Assembly: GCA_004335635.1 (NCBI GenBank)
Contig: QAXH01006585.1
Coordinates: 1-51,059, forward strand
Origin: Chloromonas sp. AAM2
Lineage: Eukaryota; Chlorophyta; Chlorophyceae; Chlamydomonadales; Chlamydomonadaceae
Direction of reading: 5' to 3'
DNA length: 51,059 nt
The notes under the pieces were generated by a model. The model made no database searches. It was given only the letters and a program-made list of their open reading frames with translations, and had not been told where the DNA came from. The position numbers and the translations under genes were made by a program. This document shows, one piece after another, positions 1-9,572 of the stretch (the stretch's first letter is position 1; each line of letters opens with the position of its first letter).

Positions 1-18
1 CACACACACACACACACA
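1..18. repeat. (CA)n microsatellite at left edge
   Basis: Pure CA dinucleotide repeat cut by the window edge. Its true length is unknown. Confidence 0.9.
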
Positions 19-34
19 TTGTTGTTGTCCTTGT

Positions 35-110
35 TAGGCTATCTTGACCGGAGTACACCAGAGCAGTGCGTATCCCATCCCGTGCCCTGACTTGTATTCC
101 GTCCATTCCG
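35..110 (+). repeat. Weak copy of the dispersed TTGCTCAGGG repeat family
   Basis: The segment containing GCGTATCCCATCCCGTGCCC resembles the downstream half of the dispersed repeat seen at 12385-12425, 13320-13450 and 15690-15785. The TTGCTCAGGG core is not preserved. Low confidence; it could be chance. Confidence 0.3.
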
Positions 111-356
111 CAACCATATCCCTTCCCATTCCCTAGTGCAAACATTGTAAGTCGATCGGGGGCTTACAATCAGCGTAGATTCAGTACGTAGGGCTGTGAT
201 GAATCAGAAAGCTTTAGGCATGACATCAACAATAACTTTCTTTACACCTTGTCACCCTCGAGAATGGACGGTCGACTGTCAATAGCCACATCAAAAGATT
301 GTCTTGCCTGTACTGTGCTCATTCACTGTTCCCTTCTTATGTTTGTTGATGTGTTC

Positions 357-3008
357 CTATTGCCCGACTATAATCCATCCTATCAGCCTGGTGAACTTCG
401 CACTTGCTTCTGAGTAATTGCAGCACCGAAAACTGTTCGTTTTTCCAAACTGACAGATGGCACTTACGATGATTCCTCCGGGGGCCCTTAGCTGCACGCC
501 GATGCGCGCATCTGAAATGAACACGGGCACTGTGACGTTGTATCCCCGCAGCTCCCCGGCGCCCGGCCGGTAGTGCTCCTCCACCTCAACGTAAGGATGA
601 GGGATCTGAAGCAACAGTAGTAAGAAATACACACTTAACATAAGGGCAGCACTGGACAGGAAAGCATGGAGTTTATACATGCAATGGAACGTGCTGAAGC
701 TGACACAGCTGTATGTCCCGGGCGTTGACGCAGTAGTGCTACTTGACCTCCACGTTCGGAGCGGGTATCTGAAACATCGTAAATCGTAACAAGGACCCGG
801 CTTATGTATGAGTCAGGGGCGTTGGCATAGCAATGACTTTAAGAGAGAGGAGCTTAAAGGAATACCCGGATCCCAGTCGTCATGTGTGCTAGAGTGGCGA
901 TAGTCCGAAGCTGTGGCTTGTGTGGGACTAGGACAGCAGACTAGGGGACTAGGGATTGTTGTTGTTAAACGTATTGTTTTACAGTGCGGACCTGGACTGC
1001 CGCAACAAGGCTGTGCTGGCTGCAGCTCAAACCCCAGAACGTGTTCACCTACGGAGACAGCCCTCCTGATCCTGACCAACCAAGCGGCATCGCAAGTGTG
1101 CTGGCAACACGGGTGGCACATGGCTCAGGAAACGCAGGAAAACTTCGAGTTGCTAAATATATATTGGTTACATCAGGAGGACCCACATGCACCGAGCACG
1201 ATAGCTAGCAAGCCATGCACGAGCCGAGGCTGGATACCGCCCTGATCAACCTTGAGCAACGGAAGGCAACTAAAAGCGCAAAGCGCAAAGAGCAAAACAG
1301 CAGGTGCTGGCATTTGATACCAGGGGATTTCTTACCTTGGGCAAGTCAGGATTGAGCAGAACCAGGGGCAGCAGCGCCTCGTGGTCGACCGGGTGCCACA
1401 TCTGCGGGTACCGCACATCACCGTTGCATGCATTCAGTGTGTCATGATCACCATAACAACAACTACACTTCCCGCATATACTGAACATTCATTCCCAAAC
1501 TCTGCCAAAAACGTTGCCAGCAGAAAAGAAGCAGGGGGAGATTGCATGCTGAGTATGCTTTGGTAACGCTCGAGCAGCTCAACTGTTGTAGCCTTCTTTA
1601 ATTCTCCAAGCGAGCATGGCGTGCACAGGCATGGCGTGTGTAGACATGGTGTGTCTGTGGACGGCGTCGCTGCGGCCACTCGGACAACACAAGCGGGATA
1701 GATTGTCCCTACTCTCACGCATCAGTCAGTAAAGCACGTATACCGCCAGTACATAGAGACTATTAGCAATCAGTGCTATTGCACTCCAAACGCTGACCTT
1801 GTACCAGTAGACGGACTGGTTGTTCCACTGCACTTGGGGGGTCACGAGGAACCAGGGCGAGAACCACCTGAGGGCAGGGCACAAGCACAGTTGGAAGCAC
1901 CACCGTACATCGTGGTGGCGGCTTGATTGCTGTGACATGGGATGCGTAGCTTGCTGTAATCGAACGGGGTGTACTCGAGTCACACTTCATTAGCATGAAA
2001 CGATGCTCTGAGTTTAGTCTGAATTTCAATGACTCTCAGGAACAGGATGATGTTGCAAGCAAACACAGGCTAACATGTTGGTGGGCTGACTTGCTGACCA
2101 GCTTGGTACGCAAACGTGCTGGCTAGCTTGCGCGTACCAGGCAGCAATGTACCATCGGGTGAGGCATCTACACTACCAGTGCCCAGACCTACTTACCAGC
2201 GCATCATGTCAGCAGTGACGCCCTTCAAGGGAGCATGCTCGATGAGCCTGCGGCCATGAGCACGTGCAACGCATGGCACAGTAGGTGAGGGGATGTGATT
2301 GCATGTCAGTTGGCGAGTGGACATGGATTGCGACGCATGTGTGGGAGCGCTGGCTTGTCGGGCAGGCCTTGAATCCCAGTTGTGCATGGAAACGCCGTGT
2401 TGGGGCAGGAGAGGCAGAATCTGTGCGTTGATGGGCTGAGCGCAGTCGGGACCTTGGACAAGTGCATGATTGCGTGTGGGCGGAAGCATGTGTTCGGGAC
2501 GATGGAATAAATGCCAAACAGTCCAAGACAGTGGTCAGCTAAACGTTGCAACGAAGATCTGGATGCCGCATGTTTGGTTCACACCGTATGTTTGGCTCAC
2601 ACCACTGCGCGCTTACCTATGGTAAGCTCCCTTCCTATCATACCAATCAGTGATGTTGGCTGTGTTGGGGCAGCTGCGCGTGGCACAGCCGCAAGTGCGT
2701 ATGTTTGGCTCACACCGCTGCGTATCATTAGTTTGCGACCTGCAATCCAACCGTAGCGCGACCAGCTCGGGTACCTAATCCCACGCTGTCTGATTGACAG
2801 GCACTCACCGCATCCTGCCATAGTTGAAGGGGAAAGGAGTGGTGGTGTTTAAGCAGTCGAGAGATACCCGCTTCGCAGGAGTCGCAAGGCCTTTGTTGCC
2901 GGGCTGCCCTGAAAATGGTCTCTGCGCACCAAACCAGCTGTTCTGGTAAGCTGTCACGGAGCCGATCATCAACACGAAGGTGATCATCATGGTAGCCGAA
3001 AGCGCCAT
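357..3008 (-). CDS. Secreted or type I membrane glycoprotein of unknown family (3' end uncertain)
   Basis: Exons read on the minus strand, with phases that fit at every junction: 2809-3008, 1798-1867, 1336-1401, 992-1048, 468-605 (177 codons). The product starts MALSATMMITFVLMIGSVTA, a clear signal peptide, so the protein should enter the secretory pathway. It has three N-glycosylation sequons (NTT, NQS, NVT) and is rich in Trp, Tyr and Pro, for example WFSPWFLVTPQVQW. No transmembrane helix is seen after the signal in these exons. Donors are GTGAGT, GTCAGC, GTAAGA, GTCCGC and GTAAGT. The 3' end is open: either the GTAAGT at 467 is used and the gene continues out of the window, or it is read through to a stop at 357. 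A TGTAA on the minus strand near 165-169 could then serve as poly(A) signal. I do not recognise the family. The large first intron (1868-2808) holds only spurious ORFs. Confidence 0.7.
739..768 (-). pseudogene. Degenerate echo of the 468-605 exon, with acceptor
   Basis: Inside the intron before exon 468-605, the minus strand reads TTTCAG followed by codons for IPAPNVEVK, then TAG. The real exon is preceded by CTTCAG and begins IPHPYVEVEE. Frame and splice acceptor are both kept and about 25 of the first 36 bases match. This looks like an old partial exon duplication now carrying a stop codon. It could also be an alternative poison exon. Confidence 0.45.
1196..1310 (-). repeat. Dispersed repeat, TTGCTCAGGG family (copy 1)
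   Basis: On the minus strand this reads TTTGCTCTTTGCGC, then GTTGCCTTCCGTTGCTCAAG, then GGGCGGTATCCAGC, then TGCATGGCTTGCTAGC. The same modules occur in the same order on the plus strand at 26838-26965, so these are two inverted copies about 25 kb apart. This copy lies in an intron of the secreted-protein gene. Confidence 0.75.
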
Positions 3009-4097
3009 TGTGCGACGGTTGCTTGCAGGACTGTTTGCCGAGCACGGCAGTGAGCAAGCGCTTGTTGTGAGGTTCGGTGGCTGCGGTGGCTGCGGTGGCT
3101 CCTTTATAGTGCGATTGGGCGTGATCGACAGCCTTCAACCAATTCATCGCCCAACTGCCAAGCCGTGATTGACGTCTTGCATGGATCTCGTTGATTGATC
3201 GAGACTGCGCGATTGACGTCTGCGCTGTCTGCGACTTTGGGTGGGGTCACGTTGCCGGACGCAGTGACATAGCGGTCGAGAAACAAACAACAATCTTCGA
3301 CGCGACGCGAAGAACCCGATAGCTGCTGGTGGTCACATGGCTTGCAATACGCGCATATCTGCGAGATGCCAGATGCACAGGTGAGCTTCAGTTGCAGTTG
3401 GGTACCAGACTTGCATAATTCACTGTGCAGGCCCGGCACGGCAATTCCGTTCATGGCCCCTCAACTCCCAACGCTATGCTCTGGCACGCAATATTTATAC
3501 ACTGCTGCTCATGCTGAGTACGAGTGGGGGGGAGTAGAGGATTACACGTGTCGGGTTGAGGCGGGCGCCAGGCCCAGGCCAAAGAAAGTTCAAATGCACC
3601 TAAAAGCTGTCGTCCAAGCCGCTCAAACCATGCTGCTTACGTCCACCCTGGTGCATGGCGCTCGTTACGACCCAACACTAGCAGGACACACCAACACATT
3701 GTCTAATCGCCCACAAAACCCAGTGCATTCATGCAACGCATCCATACAATCACAATCACAATCACAATCACCGGCGACAAGCACGGCTGCACATGCAAGC
3801 CATCGTTTGTCCAAGAAACGGGAGCGCAAATCGCATCAAGGCTGGGCCACCGAAGGCAATACAGCCAGGCCTGCACCATTAACTCTACACCACATGACAT
3901 GGAAAGTGTTGTAGTTGCATCTTTTTTTGGTGCATGGATGCGCATGGAATGAACAGGAACTATGCCACATGAACTGGATCAAGGCGTGCAACATGGAGGT
4001 GATATGTATGGCTGCGCAACAAGTGCTTTAATCTTTTGCCAGGAGGCAGTTGATGCCACCATCAACTGCACATGGAAGGCGTCATGCCGACATGCAA
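3009..4097. other. Intergenic; no supported gene
   Basis: The stretch lies between the start codon of the secreted-protein gene (3008) and the repeat at 4110. The longest ORF (3342-3914, plus) crosses a hexanucleotide microsatellite and has no family features. The first few hundred bases should include the promoter of the minus-strand gene, but no specific element stands out. Confidence 0.5.
3741..3770. repeat. Hexanucleotide microsatellite (CACAAT)n
   Basis: Four to five tandem copies of ACAATC/CACAAT. The repeat gives an artificial QSQSQS stretch in one frame. Confidence 0.85.
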
Positions 4098-4109
4098 AGC
4101 ACATAGAAT

Positions 4110-4500
4110 TTCAGCCATCTCCTCTCGCTCTCACATCACACTCTCATTTCCCTCACTCTCTGGTCACACGCCATTCCCTCACTCTCAGTTCTCCTCCTTC
4201 CTCCACTTCTACCACCCTGCAACCCCATCCATCCAGTCATGTGATCACTCATCCGACTCTTCAACTCTCCTCCTGCTCGGACCCTTCCTCCACTGCTTCC
4301 TCCACTTCTTCCACTTCTACAACTTCCACTTGCAGTAAGGCCACCTGGGCCCGGCCGTCCACTTCATATGGAGCGAGGTCAGTGACCAGCAGGCCTCCCT
4401 TGTGCGCCACACCCTGGCAGAAGCACAAGCAGGCATTAATGCAATGTGGCAAGAGCGCATATCCTCAGTGACCGACGAATGAAGAGAGAGGCATGAGCAG
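4110..4500 (+). repeat. Inverted-pair repeat R1, copy A
   Basis: A pyrimidine-rich half (CTCTCATTTCCCTCACTCTC and similar) is followed by a unique-looking half with GGCCCGGCCGTCCACTTCAT and GACGAATGAAGAGAGAGGCA. The reverse complement of the same order is found at 20320-20640, with small substitutions. Copy A carries roughly 80 extra bases of TCC/CTT-rich sequence. Probably a non-autonomous transposable element. It sits just beyond the 3' end of the LRR gene. Confidence 0.8.
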
Positions 4501-4618
4501 ACAAATGCCGGAAGGCAACTGTTCTTCTGGGCTAGAACAGCTACATTGCACGCAAATTCACTTGGCACACTGGCATTCTATCCAGGAACCCAAAGCTTAT
4601 GCAGAAAAGTATGCTGGG

Positions 4619-7496
4619 CTAAATCAATGGATCGGCTTGCAGTCTGCCCACATGTCGCAGTGTAGCCAGGGCTAACCATAAAACAGACAGCTCTTTCTGC
4701 CTAGGCCTGTCGGCACCTTGGCCCACCTGTTGCAATGAAGCGAGTGCGTCCATGAGCGCCCTGCTCGCCCCCGGTCCCATGGCGTTGCCCCACAGCAGCA
4801 GCAGGCGCAGGTGTGAGGCAAGGCCTAGCGCCTCAGCAAGGGACTTGAGACCCTGAAGGGTGAAAGCAAGGATGCGAAGCGTGGCGGCGACGCGATGGCT
4901 TTACACTCACATGCAGTTAATCTTACATATTACGTTTGTATGAATGGAAAATGCAGCGTGTATGACTTGTGCTCATTTCCCTGTGTTCTGCAAGTTGACC
5001 AGGATTTCTTTACAAGGTTTTGCTTATCCACGCCCCCTTAAGGAACCCTCGACTTGTGGGCCAAAACTGGACAATGTTATGAACGCAAAAAAAGGAAGTG
5101 TGCCAGTTCAAGGTGCCACCTCCAGGGGCAAGCAACCTCACGACTCAACGTTTGTCCAACATGGTTTGTCCAACGTCGTGATCTTGTCCGCTCGTAATTG
5201 GAGTATTGACGAGGTCGGGCGTCAGTTTCTCAGCTTTTGGGATATAGGAGACAATGAGTTCAAACGCCTCCGATTGTCTAGCTTGACATGTGTTGGTTCC
5301 ATGTCTTTTGGCTGCTTGTGTGCCGGGCATAGGGTTGCCTTTCTGTACTGCTTTCTTCTGTTTTCTTCTGCTGGTAAACAGGAAATGTAGCAGGAATTTT
5401 CAACTAGAAATTCAAGTAGTTCATACCTGCTCCCCTATGTTATTGTTTCTCAGGTCCAGTCGCGTGAGCCAGGGGCTGTACGGCAGGCAGCCCGCCACGG
5501 CCCTGGCCCCCTCGTCCCCCAGACTGTTGGCGGCAAGGTTGAGGCTCACCAACTGGCGGCACTCGGCAAGCATGCGCTCAAGCTGGGGGCCTGCATGAAG
5601 TGATGACATGGAGCGGTGTCATCTACATTCTTAGATAGATATCTCTTAAGTCGTCTGTTATACAGAGATGGACAGACTTGAGGCATATGGAGCACGCATG
5701 GAAGGCGTGAAAAGAAGGCATGAAATGATGGCACGGCATGCGGCACACACAGGTTTCATGCAGACAGCAGCAACCTGCCCTTGAAAACAGCCGTTTCCCC
5801 AGCAACGTGCAGTGCATACGCTCTAGTTGGGGATCTGCACTATTGTGTTGGTTAGACAGCACAACATTTGCTTGACCCATACCCGCACACACACACACAC
5901 ACACACTTGAGTCAGCTCGGGGTGCAAAAATGTGCTGATTGTTTCCCGTCCTTGCCTTGCCCAGTTGGACACTGATCTCTTCAACCTGAAGGACTTGTGA
6001 CAGAAACAAGACCCAGTCATTTTCCAGCCTTGGGTTGCCGTGCCTATACGTGACAAGTCTCACCCCTTGCTACCTGAAAAGGCTGACAGCCTGTTAGCCC
6101 TGAGGTCCAGCGACTGTAAACTCTGGTTTCGCAGCAGACCGTAGCTAACCTGTAAGCACGTGGCAAGGGGAGAAGGCAGATGTCAATCACCAAGTAGAAA
6201 ACGTGTTGTACACACGCCTTGCATGCCGTAGCGGTGCTCACATTCGTCCTTCTCACCCAAATCTTTGTCAATCGTTCACCTTCCAGGCACACCCAATTGT
6301 CTCCACTCACGAGAATCACATGTTCAGTCATCCCAGCCGTTACGTTCCAGGCCCATCTATCCACTCACAAGCGTCTCTGCCTCTGTATCGCTGACTGACA
6401 CATTCAGTCCCATCCAAACCCTAGTCCAACCGTTTCCACTCACGAGTGTCTCTAGCTGGCTGTCCACCAGCTTGTGCTTGCTCAGCCCCAGTTCGAGCAG
6501 GGAGCTGTTTGAGGCGAGCATGCGCGCCAGCTGGAGCACTACAGTATCCTGCGCAGCGCAAGCGTTCTCACACAGCTTTTACACAAGGTCATGTGCTCCT
6601 CCTGCTAGTAAGATGCAAAAAGGGTCTGAAGACGGACAGGCTGACCCACTAGTTCCAGCTGTGGCACCACCATGTCCTGTACAACAAGCGCATGACAAGG
6701 TCAAGATGCGCACTTCTGTCAGCATGCTTCACATTCCCAATGTGAGACCAGCAACATCGAGTCAGACCAGCTGATGTCAGAAGGTGAGGTGATTGTTGTT
6801 TGAGCCGCAGAGTTGAGAGCTTCACTACCAACTGTGTCGTGACTTCTTCGAGGGCGTTGTACTCTTCCTTTGCTTTTGGGGTGCTACTGGAGTGATGCAG
6901 CCGGGTGCTGGACTGTTTGCTGTATGTGACTCTGTGCATGCAGCCAGCCATGTGACGACAAGGTCAACGGCGGTGGTCAATCCAGGCTGTCCACATACTT
7001 GATGCTAAACGGTGGATGAGAAAGAGGGATGAAAGTTTTTGCGGCTTTATGCGTGCCAGCCTGGATTTGCTAGTTTTCTGACCTGTTGCATGTGTACGAC
7101 CGGTGCCCCCAAATCAAGTGCCTGGAGGGTGCTGTTGGCGCCCTCCCCCCCCTCGCTGCCCAGGGCACTGCACATGCAGACCAGGCCTTTGATGCCGGCG
7201 TGTGTGTCGCTAATATCCAGAGCCTTCAGGCTAGTGTTGGTCCTGCGAACGGACGTAGACAGGTAAACAAATCGTGGTGGGCGGGTGTTTACAAATTGAA
7301 GAGTGACCCCCAGTTGGCCATCAGACAGGTCCAACTGCAACGCAACTCGTTGCGACATGAACAAATGCATGTGATCTGTACCTGTCAGGAAGGTGGACAG
7401 CGTGCTCAATCTCTTGTTCACAGCTATTGTTGGAATTCCTGTATCTATGAGAATCTGTTTTCAGGCTCTTATTGCCTTGTTTCACGAATGTTGTTG

Positions 7497-7529
<33 letters not shown>

Positions 7530-9279
7530 CCCAAATTCACTCGGTAGGTACAATCAATTCACCTGAGCATCTCAGCCATGGCCATGACTCCCTCTTCCTC
7601 CAAAGGGTTGCCGGAGAGGGACAGGACCTGCAGCGCGACGGTTTGCCAGCATCGCACGTCATTTTCCTTTGAGCGCAAGACATGCATATTCTACCTGCAC
7701 GCATGTTATTGCACCACTACGTGATGAATCATCAACCGCAGAACATTCAGGAATAGTCTAAACTATCATTGTAAATTGCTTTTGCTAGCACTCCCCCTCC
7801 CGCTTGCCTGCAGTCCGCAGTCCGGCGAGGCCAGGGCGCGGGCGAGGTGAGTAGCACCCGCTGACCCAATGGCATTGCCCGATAGGTTGATGAAACGGAT
7901 GTTGCTGTTGGACTGCGAGAGCACATGAACCACACCTCTGTTCGGCAAGACATATCCCCCTGTCCTTTGTGGTGTAGCAGAGCAAGGGATAAATAGGAGG
8001 AGGGAACCACATGAACACATGTGTATGCAAACCCAAGGCCTTGTGGGGTTTATCAATAACAAGACCGGATAGTTTTCAGACATGACGCCAACTGTCTGAT
8101 CTTGTTAGAACACCCGCGAGGTCTTGCGTGCCCTCAGAGTGGCATGTCATGCTGCCGACTTCAGCGCTGAAATGTGTGGCCTAATCAAATGAAAGTAGCT
8201 TGTCATCAAGGAGCTTCAAGGGTTGTAGCTTGTATCAATTAGCTTGTCATCGAGTGTACCTTGATGAGTCCAGCGATGGCCTGTGCTGCCAGGTCATTAA
8301 GGGTATTGAAGGAAAGGTCCAGGATCACCACACTGCTGTCAGTGGCCAAAGTCTCACACAGAGCGAACACCTGGACAAGGCATGCAAAGCCTGGCGTTGT
8401 ACACATGGCCACACTAGCACCGTGCCAGAGCGTTGCACAAAGCAGTGCAGGCAACAGTGTGGGCAGGCATTGTAGCTCGCATTCACACCTCCATGACGCA
8501 GGCAAAAGGAAGATCAAGGGCAACCTCAGAACACAGCAACAACAACAAAAAACGTGCATGTGTGCGTGCTCATGAAAGGCACTGGCTGTAGGTTTGCACA
8601 GAGAGGTGCGATGCATGAGCACTAGCTGACACAGGACACGTTATCCGCTTGCATGGGCTGCATGTGGGGCATGATGTGCGCTCGTGCGCTGCATGGGCAC
8701 ACACCTGCATGGGCTGAACTCGGTTGTTAAACAACCGCTTGCTGTTGCCATTCAGTTTGAGGTCTGCGATTGGGGTCCTGCAGTGCAGACAGGGGGACTT
8801 GCAGTACTCGAGTCATGATCAGGCATGCATGTGCACAACAGGTGCAATCAGAAGAAGGGCCACAGGCAAACACGACCATGCCTGTATCATTTCAAATCGG
8901 TTGCATGCACAGCGCAGCGGTCTGACATGCCTGGCAAGAGGGCCCGGCTTTTTATGCCATGTGAACCCGTGCGTGTGTGACTAACATGGGTTGGGTGAAG
9001 CATGGGTGCTACATCACAACTCATGTACGGTCTGTGAAATGGGTGAACTCGTGAGTGTGTGCCAAATGTGGATCAAACACGTGTGCCGCATCAAGTACGG
9101 GTGCAATTGATGTACGCATCTGCTCGTGCATGCATCCAACACATGCACCCAGCATGGATTATCTTGCACAGTGCACCCACTTACCCTTGAGAAGAGTCCA
9201 AATCGTCCACAAACGCTGATATGGGAGGGCATGTGAAGTCCTGGCACTTTTTAAGATAAAGCTCCTTCAGCTCATCCAT
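4619..9279 (-). CDS. Leucine-rich-repeat protein, ribonuclease-inhibitor type (LRRC34/NLRC3-like)
   Basis: Ten exons with perfect phase continuity: 9185-9279, 8705-8777, 8260-8370, 7808-7912, 7563-7627, 7083-7242, 6444-6548, 6074-6149, 5427-5590, 4727-4852 (360 codons). The ATG exon reads MDELKELYLKKCQDF. Tandem LRRs of about 28 residues follow, with cores such as VVILDLSFNTL, IRFINLSGNAIG, LQVLSLSGNPL, LKALDISD, LQALDLG, LLELGLS, LQSLDLRANRL, LVSLNLAANSLGDEG and LTRLDLRNNNIG. This is the RI/NOD-type LRR with long helices. There is no kinase, NACHT or membrane segment, so it is probably a cytosolic scaffold; the overall plan resembles LRRC34. After the last LRR exon (ends LQQ) a GT donor may be used, or the frame reads 35 more codons to a stop at 4619-4621. 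One intron is GC-AG (see 7806-7807). Introns hold a MITE relic and microsatellites. Confidence 0.85.
5087..5110 (+). mobile_element. MITE terminal-repeat relic
   Basis: AAAAAAAGGAAGTGTGCCAG followed by TTC matches the terminal inverted repeat AAAAAAAGAAGTTTGCCAGT of the element at 20877-21079, with two changes. No matching right end is visible nearby. It lies in the last intron of the LRR gene. Confidence 0.5.
5800..5830 (-). pseudogene. Partial echo of LRR exon 5427-5590
   Basis: The minus strand reads GTGCAGATCCCCAACTAGAG then CGTATGC. The real exon start reads ATGCAGGCCCCCAGCTTGAG then CGCATGC, so about 21 of 27 bases agree, across the acceptor AG and into the codons for PQLERM. Similarity then fades. 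A partial exon duplication in the adjacent intron is the simplest reading. Confidence 0.45.
5886..5908. repeat. (CA)n microsatellite
   Basis: Pure CA repeat in an LRR-gene intron. Confidence 0.85.
6300..6450. repeat. Tandem duplication of a splice-donor region
   Basis: Three related blocks contain CCACTCACGAGAATC (about 6303), CCACTCACAAGCGTCTCTGC (about 6361) and CCACTCACGAGTGTCTCTAG (about 6438). The last is the true exon end and donor of LRR exon 6444-6548 (minus strand GAGACACTC then GTGAGTGG). Flanking bases (TTCAGTC.CATCC) also repeat, so donor plus intron sequence was tandemly duplicated. Confidence 0.6.
7498..7527. repeat. (ATG)n trinucleotide microsatellite
   Basis: Ten or so copies of TGA/ATG in an intron of the LRR gene. 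Confidence 0.9.
7806..7807 (-). other. Non-canonical GC splice donor of the LRR gene
   Basis: LRR exon 7808-7912 ends GGACTGCAG and is followed by GCAAGC rather than GT. Splicing at this GC joins CGLQ to VLSLSGNPLEEEG in phase 0 and restores an LRR core across the junction. GC-AG introns with a strong AG/GCAAG context are a known minor class. Confidence 0.7.
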
Positions 9280-9572
9280 GGCTGCTGATTGTCTGCCCAG
9301 AGTGTTCTGCCACCTGCTCCACGCTCAAGCGCCTCACAATTCGCGGGCAGCTGCAATCATTGGATTACAACGTGTACAAAAGCTGTCGATGCCTTGCTAG
9401 CCTTATGTGCAGAGTATCTACAGGCGCTTGCTGCTAGTCAATACGGTGGCTGGTCGGGGCGAAATCGCCGTACGTGGCGGTTGGATGTTTGAAACGGGCG
9501 ACTTCATTCAGCTGCATTGCGACATAAGCACAAACATCGGCTGCGCTGCAGAGCTAGTACAAAGCACAAACA
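9280..9572. promoter_or_regulatory. Putative bidirectional promoter (LRR gene / IF-3 gene)
   Basis: The two start codons (9279 minus, 9573 plus) are head-to-head with 293 bp between them, leaving room only for a shared or overlapping promoter and both 5' UTRs. No TATA box is obvious. Inferred from gene layout only. Confidence 0.5.

Noticed and set aside
3342..3914. 190-codon plus-strand ORF
   Set aside because: Spans a hexanucleotide microsatellite, has no domain or splice support, and lies in repeat-type DNA.
4944..5390. 148-codon plus-strand ORF
   Set aside because: Sits in an intron of the LRR gene and overlaps a MITE relic; composition is not coding-like.
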